A stretch of DNA of 64,000 bases from Actinomycetospora sp. TBRC 11914 (GCF_012933465.1 NZ_JABBND010000001.1:186001-250000), one strand, 5' to 3'; positions 54,778 to 63,809 are shown, numbered from the stretch's first letter. Notes: generated from the sequence alone by a model not told the origin. Numbers and translations are program-made.

Positions 54778-55770
54778 TCAGGAGACGGCGGGCGCGCACC
54801 GGCGGGCGATGTGGTGCAGCGCCGCGGGGAGGTCGTCGGCGGTGTCGACGGTGTCGGGCAGCTCGGCGAGGTCGAGCCCGGACCAGCCGGGACCGAGCGC
54901 CAGCACCGAGCCGGCTGCTGCGGCCAGCGCCCCGAGCACCTCGGGCCGGGCGGTCTGCAGGGTCTGCGCCCAGAGCACCGCGACCTCGGGGCGCGTCCGA
55001 CGGCACGCCGCCACGAGCGCGCTCTCCGGCACCGACGGGCCCAGCGTCCGCGCCGGGAGCCGCGCCTCGGTGAGCGCGGCGTGCAGTGCCTCCAGCGCGA
55101 GGGTGTGCTGCTCCCCCTCGACGCACGCCAGGAGGACCTGGCTCCCGGCCGGCGGGACGGCCCCGGCCCCGTCCGGGAGGCCGATCGAGCGCAACGCGGT
55201 GCTGACGGCCCAGTTGGCCACGAGCTGGGCGTCGATGCTGCCGCCGGTCTCGGCGACCCGACGGTCGAGCGCCGTCAGTGCCGGACGGCAGACCTGTTGC
55301 CACGTCGCGACCACGCCGTGCTCGGCCAGGTGTCGGGCGACCGCCTCGGTCACCGCGTCGCCGTCCAGCCGGTGCGCCGCGTCCACGACGCCGCGCACCA
55401 CCCGGGCCCGCGAGCGACGGTCGCCGACGGGTCCGTGGTCGTCGTCCACGGCGGGCGGGGTCGCGGCGTCGCGGTCACCCGCCGCGCGGGCGGCGGCCGC
55501 CGCCGCCGCGGGCACGACCCCCTGACCCACCAGCCGGCACATCAGCTGCAGGGCGACGACGTCGCGCTCGGAGTAGCGGCGGTAGCGCCCCGCCTGGTGG
55601 TCGGCCGGGCCGAGCCCGTAGCGCCGGGCCCAGCTGCGCAACGTCGACGGCGCGACACCCAGCCGGCGGGCCACCGCCCCCGCGGTCAGCTCGAGGCCGG
55701 TCCCGTCCCGCGGCGTCGTTCCCCCAGCGTCGATGTCGGCCCCAGCCTTTCCGCCGGCTCGCGTCCTCAC
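54778..55770 (-). CDS. MerR-type regulator with degenerate B12-binding-like domain
   Basis: A 330-residue regulator. The N-terminal MerR helix-turn-helix (about 28-95: AVARRLGVAPSTLRSWARRYGL in part, and RYRRYSERDVVALQLM) is followed by a domain like the cap plus B12-binding region of CarH/LitR light regulators. The expected DxHxxG is replaced by ExHxxA (GEQHTLAL) and the cap EH pair is not visible. B12 binding, and so light sensing, is therefore uncertain. GTG at 55770. It lies directly upstream of PFK on the plus-strand coordinate axis, in the same orientation, 96 bases away. Confidence 0.8.
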   Translation of the reverse strand: MRTRAGGKAGADIDAGGTTPRDGTGLELTAGAVARRLGVAPSTLRSWARRYGLGPADHQAGRYRRYSERDVVALQLMCRLVGQGVVPAAAAAAARAAGDRDAATPPAVDDDHGPVGDRRSRARVVRGVVDAAHRLDGDAVTEAVARHLAEHGVVATWQQVCRPALTALDRRVAETGGSIDAQLVANWAVSTALRSIGLPDGAGAVPPAGSQVLLACVEGEQHTLALEALHAALTEARLPARTLGPSVPESALVAACRRTRPEVAVLWAQTLQTARPEVLGALAAAAGSVLALGPGWSGLDLAELPDTVDTADDLPAALHHIARRCAPAVS

Positions 55771-55866
55771 CCTCGGAGGGCCGAGCCAGTATGGCAGTCG
55801 GCAGCGACGCGGAAGCGATGCGACGAGCGTCGAGACAGCACCGGCGCCCGGTTCCGATGAGCGGGT

Positions 55867-56892
55867 TCAGCCGAAGAAGACCGCGGCCTCGGCGTAGAGG
55901 GCCGGATCGACGAGCTTGAGCTCCCGGGTCGCCTCCTGCAGACCGACCATGACGATGTCGGTGCCGCGCAGCGCGGTCATCTCCCCCCACCGGGCGCCCG
56001 CCACGGCGTCGATGGCGTGGAGCCCGAACCGGGTCGCGAGCCAGCGGTCGCGGGCGGAAGGGGTGCCGCCGCGCTGCACGTGCCCGAGCACCGTCGTGCG
56101 GGCCTCCTTGCCGGTGCGCGCCTCGATCTCGCGCCCGAGCCAGTCCCCGACACCGCCGAGCCGGACGTGACCGAAGGCGTCCTTCTCGCCGGTGAGCAGG
56201 ACCTCGTCGCCGCCGGCGGGCCGCGCGCCCTCCGAGACCACGATGATCGGGGCGTAGTCCAGGCGGAACCGGCTCTCCACCCAGTCACAGACCTGCTCGA
56301 TCTTGAACTGCACCTCCGGGATGAGGATGGCGTTGGCCCCTCCCGCCATCCCCGAGTGCAGCGCGATCCAGCCGGCGTGCCGGCCCATCACCTCCACGAT
56401 CAGCGTCCGGTGGTGGGACTCCGCCGTGGTGTGCAGCCGATCGATCGCCTCGACCGCGATGTTGACCGCGGTGTCGAAACCGAAGGTGTAGTCGGTGCCG
56501 GACAGATCGTTGTCGATCGTCTTCGGCACCCCGACGACGTGGACGCCCTGCTCGTGCAGCCGGCTCGCGACGCCGAGGGTGTCCTCCCCCCCGATCGCCA
56601 CGAGGGCGTCGACGCCGAGCTCCTCCAGGTTGCGACGGATGCGGTCCACCCCGTCCTCGATCGCGAACGGATTGGTCCGCGACGAGCCGAGGATCGTCCC
56701 GCCCCGCGGGAGCAGGCCCCGTACCGACGAGACGTCGAGCGGCCGGGTCAGCGCCTCGAGCGGGCCACGCCAGCCGTCGAGGAAGCCCACGAACTCGTAG
56801 CCGTACTCCGGGACGCCGCGCCGGACGATCGCGCGGATGACCGCGTTCAGACCGGGGCAGTCGCCGCCGCCGGTCAAGATGCCGACCCGCAT
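55867..56892 (-). CDS. 6-phosphofructokinase with pyrophosphate-type active-site residues
   Basis: A 341-residue phosphofructokinase phosphorylating fructose 6-phosphate. GILTGGGDCPGLNAVIR opens the protein, TIDND carries the catalytic Asp, and MGRHAGW is conserved. Residue 104 is Asp (GGEDT) and residue 124 is Lys (VPKTIDND), the pair seen in pyrophosphate-dependent enzymes such as that of Amycolatopsis methanolica. ATP-dependent enzymes have Gly at 104. So PPi is the likely phosphoryl donor. The ATG at 56892 follows GAGGGAG. Confidence 0.9.
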   Translation of the reverse strand: MRVGILTGGGDCPGLNAVIRAIVRRGVPEYGYEFVGFLDGWRGPLEALTRPLDVSSVRGLLPRGGTILGSSRTNPFAIEDGVDRIRRNLEELGVDALVAIGGEDTLGVASRLHEQGVHVVGVPKTIDNDLSGTDYTFGFDTAVNIAVEAIDRLHTTAESHHRTLIVEVMGRHAGWIALHSGMAGGANAILIPEVQFKIEQVCDWVESRFRLDYAPIIVVSEGARPAGGDEVLLTGEKDAFGHVRLGGVGDWLGREIEARTGKEARTTVLGHVQRGGTPSARDRWLATRFGLHAIDAVAGARWGEMTALRGTDIVMVGLQEATRELKLVDPALYAEAAVFFG

Positions 56893-57193
56893 GTCGGGCA
56901 CTCCCTCGTTGTCGACGCCGGAACTCGGGGTGACGCGGGCCACCCCACGCCGGGTGCCCATCCTGCGGCAGGGCGGAGCGACGCCCTCGGCCGCCCCGGC
57001 GAGTCTCTCGTCGATGCCTCCTCCGGCGAGCTGCTCTTCCACGGCGTGACGATCGTCGAGGCGTCGCGGCGGATCGTGGTGCACGATCTGGCACCTCCCG
57101 GTGCGCTCAGCGGCTGCTCACCTCGACCGGGTCCTCCTACAGTCGCTGACGCCGGCCCTCCCGGGACCGGCGCGTCGGACGAGGAGGTGGCGG
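56893..57193. promoter_or_regulatory. Divergent intergenic region, PFK gene / AraC gene
   Basis: About 300 bases with no supported gene. TACAGT (57138-57143) is a possible -10 box for the AraC gene with a poor -35 (TGCTCA, 57115-57120). GAGGAGG just before the AraC ATG is a strong ribosome-binding site. Confidence 0.35.
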
Positions 57194-58234
57194 ATGCACA
57201 CACCGGCGCGGACGCACTCCGACCCACCGGCGCGCCACCTCGTCGCGGTGGCGGACGCCGACGACGGCGACCGCTCCGCCGAGGTCCTCGCCCCGGCCTT
57301 CGCCTCGGTGCGGGTCCGGCCACTCGCCGACGGGACCTTCCACAGCTCGCTGCGCAGCGCCGTCGCCGGCGAGGTGCGGGTCTCCGTGGTGAGCGGCAGC
57401 CCGTGCGTGCTCACCCGCGACGCCGACCTCATCCGGCCCGGAGAACCCGGCTTCCTGACCGTCGTCCTGCACCGGGCGGGTCGGGCGGGGGTCGCGCAGG
57501 ACGGGCGGCAGTGCCTGCTCGAGCCGGGCGACCTGGTCAACTACGTCACGTCGCGGCCCTACGAGGTGACGTTCTGGGAGCCGTACGAGGCCGTCGTCGT
57601 GACCGTCCCGGTCGCTGCGCTGGGCTCCCACGCGGACACGCTGGCCGGGCGGACGGCCGTCGCCGTCGGGACGGACCGGGGCCCGCGCGACGTCGTCGGG
57701 GCGCTGTTCGAGGGCCTGGCCGCCAAGGTCGAGGGCTGCACCCTCGGCGCGGGGAGCCGCAGCAAGGAGTACCTCGCCGACGCGATCACCTCGCTCGTCA
57801 TCGCCGAGCTGGTCGACATCGCACCGCAGAGCGCGGGCGACGACCTCGCCGACCGCGTCCTCGCCCACTGCCTGTCCTCGCTGTCCGACCCGGGTCTCAC
57901 CGTCGAGTCCGTGGCCCGGGCCCACGGCGTGTCCGTGCGCTACCTGCACAAGGTCCTCGCGCCGACGGGCAGCACCCTGTCGGCCTGGATCCGGCGGCAG
58001 CGGCTCGAGCGGGTCCGCCGCGACCTCGCCGACGAGTCGCTCGCCGGGCGCACCGCCTCCGCGATCGCCGCCCGCTGGGGGATGAGCGACACGGGGCACC
58101 TGAGCCGGGCGCTCAAGGCCGAGTTCGGGATGACCGCCCACGAGATCCGCCGCTCGGGCGCCCGCGAGAGCACCCCGCCGCCACTCCCCCGGCGGACCCG
58201 CGGCGACGGGCCGGACCCGGCGTCCACCCGCTGA
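57194..58234 (+). CDS. AraC-family transcriptional regulator (catabolic-cluster type)
   Basis: A 346-residue AraC protein with an AraC-binding-2-like N-terminal part (RPLADGTFHSSLRSA, GFLTVVLHRAGR, then LLEPGDLVNYVTSRPYEV in part) and a C-terminal double helix-turn-helix (LTVESVARAHGVSVRYLHK, and WGMSDTGHLSRALKAEFGMT). This form is common beside aromatic-degradation genes. The ATG at 57194 has GAGGAGG upstream. It starts the plus-strand cluster that continues to the window end. Confidence 0.88.
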   Translation: MHTPARTHSDPPARHLVAVADADDGDRSAEVLAPAFASVRVRPLADGTFHSSLRSAVAGEVRVSVVSGSPCVLTRDADLIRPGEPGFLTVVLHRAGRAGVAQDGRQCLLEPGDLVNYVTSRPYEVTFWEPYEAVVVTVPVAALGSHADTLAGRTAVAVGTDRGPRDVVGALFEGLAAKVEGCTLGAGSRSKEYLADAITSLVIAELVDIAPQSAGDDLADRVLAHCLSSLSDPGLTVESVARAHGVSVRYLHKVLAPTGSTLSAWIRRQRLERVRRDLADESLAGRTASAIAARWGMSDTGHLSRALKAEFGMTAHEIRRSGARESTPPPLPRRTRGDGPDPASTR

Positions 58235-58301
58235 CACCGCACGTCCCGGGAGCCGCGACCGCGCGGCCCCGTCCTCCACCCACTCCACCGAGGGGACACC
58301 C

Positions 58302-59015
58302 ATGTCCGCCACCGATCAGAAGGTCGTCATCGTCACCGGCGCGTCGCGCGGTATCGGGGCCGGTGTCGTCGAGGGCTACCGCAAGCACGGGTACGCCGTC
58401 GTCGCCACCTCCCGCTCGATCACCGCGTCCGACGACCCCCAGGTGCACACGGTCGCCGGGGACCTCGCCGACCCCCGGACGGCCGGCCGCGTCGTCGACG
58501 CGGCCCTCGAGCGCTTCGGCCGGATCGACACCCTCGTCAACAACGCCGGGATGTTCCTCGCCAAGCCGTTCACCGCCCACACCGACGAGGACTTCGCGGC
58601 GATGGTCGGGCTCAACCTCGGCGGGTTCTTCGGGATCACCCGACGAGCCGTCGCGACGATGCTCGAGCGGGGCAGCGGCCACGTCGTCACCGTGACCACC
58701 TCGCTCGTCGACCACCCGCTGAGCGCCGTCCCGTCGGTCCTCGCATCCCTGACCAAGGGCGGCCTCGACGCGGCGACCCGGTCCCTGGCCGTCGAGTGCG
58801 CCGGGTCGGGCGTGCGGGCGAACGCGGTGTCGCCGGGGATCATCAAGACCCCCATGCACCCGGTCGAGGCGCACGCGGCCTACGCCGGCCTGCACCCGGT
58901 GGGACGCATGGGCGAGATCGACGAGATCGTGCACGCCGTCCTCTACCTCGAGACCGCGACCTTCGTGACGGGCGAGACCCTGCACGTCGACGGCGGACAG
59001 TGCGCGGGCCACTGA
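58302..59015 (+). CDS. Short-chain dehydrogenase/reductase lacking the catalytic tyrosine
   Basis: A 237-residue SDR with the cofactor motif TGASRGIG near residue 12, NNAG at 80-83 and a GxxVTVTTS strand. The YxxxK motif is altered: Lys is at 152, but the residue four before it is Ala148 (ASLTK), so the usual proton donor is missing. A group of SDRs with ASLTKGGL exists, and their chemistry is unclear. The ATG at 58302 follows GAGGGG. The acyl-CoA dehydrogenase starts 17 bases after its stop. Confidence 0.85.
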   Translation: MSATDQKVVIVTGASRGIGAGVVEGYRKHGYAVVATSRSITASDDPQVHTVAGDLADPRTAGRVVDAALERFGRIDTLVNNAGMFLAKPFTAHTDEDFAAMVGLNLGGFFGITRRAVATMLERGSGHVVTVTTSLVDHPLSAVPSVLASLTKGGLDAATRSLAVECAGSGVRANAVSPGIIKTPMHPVEAHAAYAGLHPVGRMGEIDEIVHAVLYLETATFVTGETLHVDGGQCAGH

Positions 59016-59032
59016 GCGACGAGGAGCCCGCC

Positions 59033-60280
59033 GTGACCGTGACCGAAGACCCGCGCACCGCGCACCGGATCCTCCGCGCCGAGGCCCGCGAGTTCGCGGG
59101 CGACGTCCTCGCCCACGTCCGGGCGGTGACCGACCCGCTGCCGAGCCCGACCGAGCGCTACCGGGCCACCCGCCCGTTCTACCGCCGGATGGTCGAGGCC
59201 GGCTTCCTGCGCCGGCTCGTCCCCCAGGCCCTCGGCGGTGACGGCACCGGGGCGTCGGCCACCGCGGTGATGGCCGAGGAGCTCGTGGCCGGCGACCCCG
59301 GCGTCGCCCTGCACCTGTTCGCCACCGGGCTGGGCCTGACCCCACTGCTGCGGGCCGGGACGCCGGACCAGCACCGACGCTTCCTCGCCCCGTTCCTGGC
59401 GACGACGGGGACCCCGCTCGCCTCGCTGGCCCTGTCCGAGCCCGACGGCACCGCCAACCTCGACGAACCGGACCCCGGGACCGGCATGGCCGTGGGGCTG
59501 CGGACGACCGCCCGTCACGAGGACGGCGGGTGGGTCGTCGACGGCGAGAAGCAGTGGGTCTCACACGCGACCGGGTGGGACGGCACCGGCCCCGACCTCA
59601 TGACGGTGGTGTGCCGGACCGGGGACGATCCCGACCCGCGGCGTTCGACGGCGGTCCTCCTCGTCCCCGGACCGATCGAGGGCCTGCGGATCACCGAGGT
59701 CCTCGACCCGCTCGGACACCGCGCCCACCTGCTCCCGCGGTTCTCCCTGTCCGACGTCCGCGTGCCGGAGGAGAACCTCGTCGGCGAGGTCGGTGACGGG
59801 CTCGGGATCGTCGCGGCCTCGTTCGGCGGCGCCCTCATCGGGGCCTGCGCGGTCGGCGTCATGCGGGTCGCCTTCGACCACGCGCTGCACTTCGCGCGCA
59901 CCGATCGACGGGGCGGGAGCGTGCCCGTCGTCGATCACCAGGGGGTCGGCTTCCTCCTCGCCGACGTGAAGACGCGGATCGAGACCGTCCGGGCCCTCAC
60001 CCGCGCGGCGTGCGCCGCGGTGGACGCCGGCGCGCCCGGCGCCGAGGAGCTCTCCGTGCACGCCAAGATCTACGGTTCCGAGACCGCCGTCGACACGCTC
60101 GTCGCGCTGATGCGGATCGTCGGCGTCGACTCCTACGGCCACCACCGACCCCTCGCCGGGCTGGTCCAGGACGCGCTCGCCTACCCGCTGTTCAGCGGCG
60201 GGAACGTCGCGTTCCGACGACGCCGCCTGCACGCCCTGCTCGCCGACCCCACCTACGACCCGTGGTGCACGGTCGACTGA
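59033..60280 (+). CDS. Acyl-CoA dehydrogenase-like flavoprotein
   Basis: A 415-residue protein of the acyl-CoA dehydrogenase/oxidase fold. Helical N-terminal domain, middle beta-domain with LALSEPDGTAN and GWVVDGEKQWVSHA, then a C-terminal helical bundle. The usual catalytic Glu before the C-terminal helices is not obvious, so it could be an oxygenase-type member. GTG at 59033 follows GAGGAG. It is embedded between the SDR and a SnoaL-like protein in the same cluster. Confidence 0.88.
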   Translation: MTVTEDPRTAHRILRAEAREFAGDVLAHVRAVTDPLPSPTERYRATRPFYRRMVEAGFLRRLVPQALGGDGTGASATAVMAEELVAGDPGVALHLFATGLGLTPLLRAGTPDQHRRFLAPFLATTGTPLASLALSEPDGTANLDEPDPGTGMAVGLRTTARHEDGGWVVDGEKQWVSHATGWDGTGPDLMTVVCRTGDDPDPRRSTAVLLVPGPIEGLRITEVLDPLGHRAHLLPRFSLSDVRVPEENLVGEVGDGLGIVAASFGGALIGACAVGVMRVAFDHALHFARTDRRGGSVPVVDHQGVGFLLADVKTRIETVRALTRAACAAVDAGAPGAEELSVHAKIYGSETAVDTLVALMRIVGVDSYGHHRPLAGLVQDALAYPLFSGGNVAFRRRRLHALLADPTYDPWCTVD

Positions 60281-60306
60281 CCGCCCCGCCAGGAAGGAGC
60301 CCCACC

Positions 60307-60783
60307 ATGGCCACCCCGACCCCGACCGCGGTGCTGACCGCCGAGGACCGACTCGACCTCGCCGACACCCTCGCGGGCTTCGCCGCCGGCATCGACGAAC
60401 GGGACCCGACGACCCTCGGCGCGGTCTTCACCGACGACGCCACGCTCGACTTCGGTCCCGCCGCCCGCGCCATGGGCATCGACTTCCCGGTCCTCGAGGG
60501 CCGGCAGGGCATCCTCGACGGCGTGGCGGCCAGCGTCGGGCCGATGGACACCCTGCACACCGCGAGCAACGTCCGGGTGCTGCACGCCGACGGCGACGGT
60601 GTCCGGGTCACCGCCCTCGTCCACGCGATCCACCACCCGCCCGGCGTCCGCGACCGGCACTGCACCATGCACAACCGCTACGACATGACCTTCGTCCAGA
60701 CCGACGCGGGCTGGCAGATGTCGCGATTGGTGATCGAGAACCGCTTCTGGTCCGGCGACGCGCAGGTGATGCTCGGCGCCTGA
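60307..60783 (+). CDS. SnoaL-like / NTF2-fold protein
   Basis: A 158-residue NTF2-fold protein (AGFAAGIDERDPTTLGAVFTDDATLDFG in outline, MHNRYDMTFVQTDAGWQMSRLVI). This fold includes aromatic-ring dioxygenase small-subunit-like and SnoaL cyclase-like enzymes and dehydratases. It has a conserved Asp-His candidate set but no certain activity. It starts 26 bases after the acyl-CoA-dehydrogenase stop behind AGGAAGGAG. Confidence 0.82.
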   Translation: MATPTPTAVLTAEDRLDLADTLAGFAAGIDERDPTTLGAVFTDDATLDFGPAARAMGIDFPVLEGRQGILDGVAASVGPMDTLHTASNVRVLHADGDGVRVTALVHAIHHPPGVRDRHCTMHNRYDMTFVQTDAGWQMSRLVIENRFWSGDAQVMLGA

Positions 60784-60819
60784 CGGGCGTAGCGGCACGG
60801 CGACGCCCCGGACCGGCAC

Positions 60820-60831
60820 TACGGTGGGCAC
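60820..60831 (+). promoter_or_regulatory. -10 box just before paaX start (leaderless)
   Basis: TACGGT (60820-60825, TANNNT) lies six bases before the GTG at 60832, the spacing seen for leaderless transcripts. No convincing -35 is present. Confidence 0.4.
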
Positions 60832-61689
60832 GTGAGCACGGCGCCGGTGCGGGAGGCGGAGAGCCCCGCCGCACCCCGCGCGCTGATCGTGTCCCTCTTC
60901 GGGCTCTACGCCCGGGAGCTGGGCGGATGGCTGTCCGTCGCGACGATCGTGCGGCTCATGGCCGACCTGGGCGTGGACGAGCAGGCGACGCGGTCGGCGA
61001 TCTCGCGGCTCAAGCGGCGCGGCTGGCTGGACGCCGAGAAGGACGGGCGGACGGCGGGCTACCGGGTCTCGGCCGACGCGCTGGCGATCCTCGCCGAGGG
61101 CGACGACCGGATCTTCGGCCGCCGCCGCGCGACCGCCGACGACGGCTGGCTGCTCGTGGCGTTCTCGGTCCCGGAGTCCGAGCGGGACCAGCGCCACCGG
61201 CTGCGGACGACGCTGGCCCGGCTCGGGCTGGGCACGGTCGGCCCGGGCACGTGGGTGGCCCCCGGTCACCTCGACGAGGCGGTGCTCGGCGCCCTGGACC
61301 GCGGGGGGCTGCGCCAGTTCACCGACGTCTTCCGGGCGACCCACCTGTCGTCGCGCCCGCCCCGCGACACCATCGCGGCGTGGTGGGACCTCGACGCCCT
61401 GCAGGCCACCTACGCGGACTACCTGCGCCGCTTCTCCGCCGTCGCCGAGCGCTGGCCGGACGGGCCGGTCGACGACGCCGAGGCCTTCGCCGACTACGTC
61501 CCGGCCGTCACCGCCTGGCGCCGCCTGCCCTACCTCGACCCCGGCCTGCCGCTCGAGGCGCTGCCCGAGGACTGGATCGGCCTGCGCGCGGAGGCCCTGT
61601 TCGCGCGGTTCCGCGAGCACCTGGCGGCGCCGGCCGCCGCCCACGTCCTCGGTGCGCTCCGCGCTCGTGAGCAGAAAATGTCGGTATAG
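60832..61689 (+). CDS. PaaX-family transcriptional repressor
   Basis: A 285-residue PaaX-like regulator: winged helix-turn-helix (residues ~17-85: ALIVSLFGLYAREL, TRSAISRLKRRGWLD), a central and a C-terminal domain (PLEALPEDWIGLRAEALFARFREHL). PaaX represses phenylacetate-type operons and is released by an aryl-CoA. The gene next to it (PaaK-like ligase) makes such a product. GTG at 60832. Its last 13 codons lie within a long inverted repeat. Confidence 0.9.
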   Translation: MSTAPVREAESPAAPRALIVSLFGLYARELGGWLSVATIVRLMADLGVDEQATRSAISRLKRRGWLDAEKDGRTAGYRVSADALAILAEGDDRIFGRRRATADDGWLLVAFSVPESERDQRHRLRTTLARLGLGTVGPGTWVAPGHLDEAVLGALDRGGLRQFTDVFRATHLSSRPPRDTIAAWWDLDALQATYADYLRRFSAVAERWPDGPVDDAEAFADYVPAVTAWRRLPYLDPGLPLEALPEDWIGLRAEALFARFREHLAAPAAAHVLGALRAREQKMSV

Positions 61690-61722
61690 CGACACTTTGT
61701 GCTCACGGGCGCGAAGCGCACC
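61651..61722. terminator. Long inverted repeat between converging paaX and RidA genes
   Basis: A 33-base stem (61651-61683 with 61690-61722), about 29 pairs matching, loop GTATAG. Central arms CGTGAGCA / TGCTCACG are perfect. The paaX stop codon lies in the loop and the RidA stop begins at the far edge, so coding and terminator functions overlap. It should act in both directions. Confidence 0.75.
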
Positions 61723-62111
61723 TAGACAGCGGCGACGGCCTGGATCTCCACCAGCGCCTCCGGCTGCCAGAGGCCGGTGACCCCCACCCCGGTCATCGCC
61801 GGGTAGTCGCGCCCGACGAGCTCCTTCCACACCGCGCCGATCTCCTTGCCGTGCGCCTGGTAGTCGGGGATGTCGGTCAGGTAGATCGTCACCGAGAGGA
61901 ACCTCGTCGGGTCTCCCCCGGCCTCGCGCAGCGCCGTCACCACGTTCGCCAGCGCCCGGCGGAACTGCTCGACGATGCCGCCGGGGACGATCCGGCCGTC
62001 GGCGTCGAGGGCCGTCTGCCCGGAGAGCCAGACGGTGTCCCCGCAGCGCACGGCGTGGGTGAACCCGCTCGGCCGCGCGAGGGAGGCCGGGTTGACGAGG
62101 GAGATGGACAC
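61722..62111 (-). CDS. RidA/YjgF-family protein (enamine/imine deaminase)
   Basis: A 129-residue RidA-fold protein. The conserved NPASLARPSGFTHAVRCGDTVWLSGQ (quoted in outline: FTHAV, VWLSGQ) and a C-terminal ALVEIQAVA strand are typical; the Arg used for substrate binding near 104 in RidA is not clearly aligned. Members deaminate reactive enamines or, in aromatic pathways, 2-aminomuconate-type intermediates. The GTG at 62111 is chosen for AGGAGG six bases upstream. It diverges from the ligase gene. Confidence 0.88.
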   Translation of the reverse strand: MSISLVNPASLARPSGFTHAVRCGDTVWLSGQTALDADGRIVPGGIVEQFRRALANVVTALREAGGDPTRFLSVTIYLTDIPDYQAHGKEIGAVWKELVGRDYPAMTGVGVTGLWQPEALVEIQAVAAV

Positions 62112-62212
62112 GGGACTCCTCCTGGTGTCGCGGTCGCCCGCCACGTTAGTGTGGTTTCGTGACCGTCGTAAAGCAGACGCGATAGGACGGTCCGGAGCGC
62201 GGAGGTTCCGCC

Positions 62213-63598
62213 GTGACCGACCAGCCGTACTGGAACCCGAAGACCGAGACCCTCCCGCGGGACCAGCTGCGCGAGCTCCAGCTCGCCAAGCTGCGCCGCA
62301 CGGTGGCCTGGGCCAAGGCGCGCAGCCCGCACTACGCCCGCACCCTCGCCGGCGTCGAGCCGGACCGGCTGCGGACGTGGGACGACCTGGCCCGCATCCC
62401 GTTCCTCACCCGGGAGGAGTGGATGGCCGGCCAGGACGCCCGCCCGCCCTACGGCGAGCTGCCGGTGGTCGGCCCGGAGGCAGCCATCCGCGTCCACACC
62501 ACCTCCGGCACCTCCGGCCGGACCCCGTTGCGGGCGCTCGACTCCCGCAGGGACTGGTCCTGGGCGGCCGAGATGTGGTGCTACGCGCTCTGGGGAGCCG
62601 GTGTCCGGCCGCACGACGTCGGCTACGTGGCCTTCGGGTACGGCAGCTTCATCGGCTTCTGGGGCCTGCACGGCGGCCTCGAGAAGCTCGGCGCCCTCAC
62701 CGTCCCGGGCGGCGCCCAGACCACCGACAGCCGGGTCCGCCAGATCGTCGACTTCGGCGCGACCGTCGTCGCCTCGACCCCCACCTACGCGCTGCGCCTC
62801 GCGCACGAGGCGGAGGCGATGGGCGTCGACCTGCCCTCGGGGCCGGTGCACACCCTGGTCCTCTCCGGCGAGCCCGCGGGGTCGATCCCGGAGACCAGGG
62901 CGCTCATCGAACAGCGGTGGGGCGCCCGCGCGGTCGACACGGCCGGGATGACGGAGATCTCGACGATCGTCATGTTCGAGCCCGCCGCGCCGGGGCGCGA
63001 GATCGGCGCCGTCCAGACCGGCGGCTGCCACGTCATCGAGGACCATTTCATCGAGGAGGTCATCGACCCCGACACCGGCCGCGAGGTCCCCTACGGCGAG
63101 CGCGGCGAACGGGTCTGCACCTCGTTCGGCCGCTCGACCACGCCGCTGCTGCGCTACCGCACCGCGGACCTCGTCGTGAAGGTCCCGGCCGCGACCGCCG
63201 GCAACGGACGCACCTTCGACCTGTACCGGGGCGGGATCCTCGGCCGCGTCGACGACATGAAGACCGTCCGCGGCACCAACGTCTACCCCGGGGCGATCGA
63301 GGCGATCGTGCGCGGCGTCGCCGGGATCGAGGAGTTCCAGGTGCGGCTCGAGCACCTCGACGGGCGCGACGAGGTCATCCTCCTGCTCGAGTGCGCCCCG
63401 AGCCTTCCCGACGACGGGTGGGTCCGGCTGGCGGCCGACCTCGGCCGCGCGCTCGCCGACGCCCACGAGGGTCTGCGCTTCCTCCTGCGCCGCGCCGCGA
63501 CCGACGAGCTGCCGCGCTTCGAGCTCAAGGCCAGGCGCCTCACCGACCTGCGGGCCGAGCAGCAGCGCGCGGCCCTGGCCCCGACGGAGATGGCGTGA
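62213..63598 (+). CDS. Phenylacetate-CoA ligase-like aryl-CoA synthetase
   Basis: A 461-residue AMP-forming acid-CoA ligase of the PaaK type. [10 protein letters not shown] near residue 95 is the phosphate-binding motif. The core has a middle TAGMTEIS and later ERVCTSFGR and YRTADLV segments, while a C-terminal domain contains [16 protein letters not shown]. It should activate an aromatic acid with ATP and CoA. GTG at 62213 follows GCGGAGG. It lies directly before the small gene and the flavin monooxygenase. Confidence 0.93.
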   Translation: MTDQPYWNPKTETLPRDQLRELQLAKLRRTVAWAKARSPHYARTLAGVEPDRLRTWDDLARIPFLTREEWMAGQDARPPYGELPVVGPEAAIRVHTTSGTSGRTPLRALDSRRDWSWAAEMWCYALWGAGVRPHDVGYVAFGYGSFIGFWGLHGGLEKLGALTVPGGAQTTDSRVRQIVDFGATVVASTPTYALRLAHEAEAMGVDLPSGPVHTLVLSGEPAGSIPETRALIEQRWGARAVDTAGMTEISTIVMFEPAAPGREIGAVQTGGCHVIEDHFIEEVIDPDTGREVPYGERGERVCTSFGRSTTPLLRYRTADLVVKVPAATAGNGRTFDLYRGGILGRVDDMKTVRGTNVYPGAIEAIVRGVAGIEEFQVRLEHLDGRDEVILLLECAPSLPDDGWVRLAADLGRALADAHEGLRFLLRRAATDELPRFELKARRLTDLRAEQQRAALAPTEMA

Positions 63599-63807
63599 CC
63601 ACCGTGACCACCGACCTGCTCGGCCGCGAGCTCACCGCCGCCGAGACCGAGCTGCTGGCCGCCCACGACACGCTGCTCGCGCTCCTGCGCACCGGCGACC
63701 TCGCACCGTGCGCGGCGGCCGGCGTCCGCGCCGCGCTGGCCCCGCTCGCCGTCGTCGTCACCGACCTGGGCCTGCGCTTCGACCACCTCCTCGACGACGG
63801 GGTCTGA
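63595..63807 (+). CDS. Small protein of unknown function in the aryl-CoA cluster
   Basis: A 70-residue helical protein ([20 protein letters not shown], then [25 protein letters not shown], in part). GTG at 63595 overlaps the stop of the ligase (GTGA). It is not recognised. Because of the overlaps on both sides it is likely part of the same pathway, for example as a small accessory subunit. Confidence 0.55.
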   Translation: MTTVTTDLLGRELTAAETELLAAHDTLLALLRTGDLAPCAAAGVRAALAPLAVVVTDLGLRFDHLLDDGV

Positions 63808-63809
63808 GC

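Noticed and set aside
62112-62212. Possible PaaX operator between RidA and ligase genes (TTTCG ... CGTAAA)
   Set aside because: Only partly symmetric and I cannot align it to a known PaaX site; kept out of the feature list.
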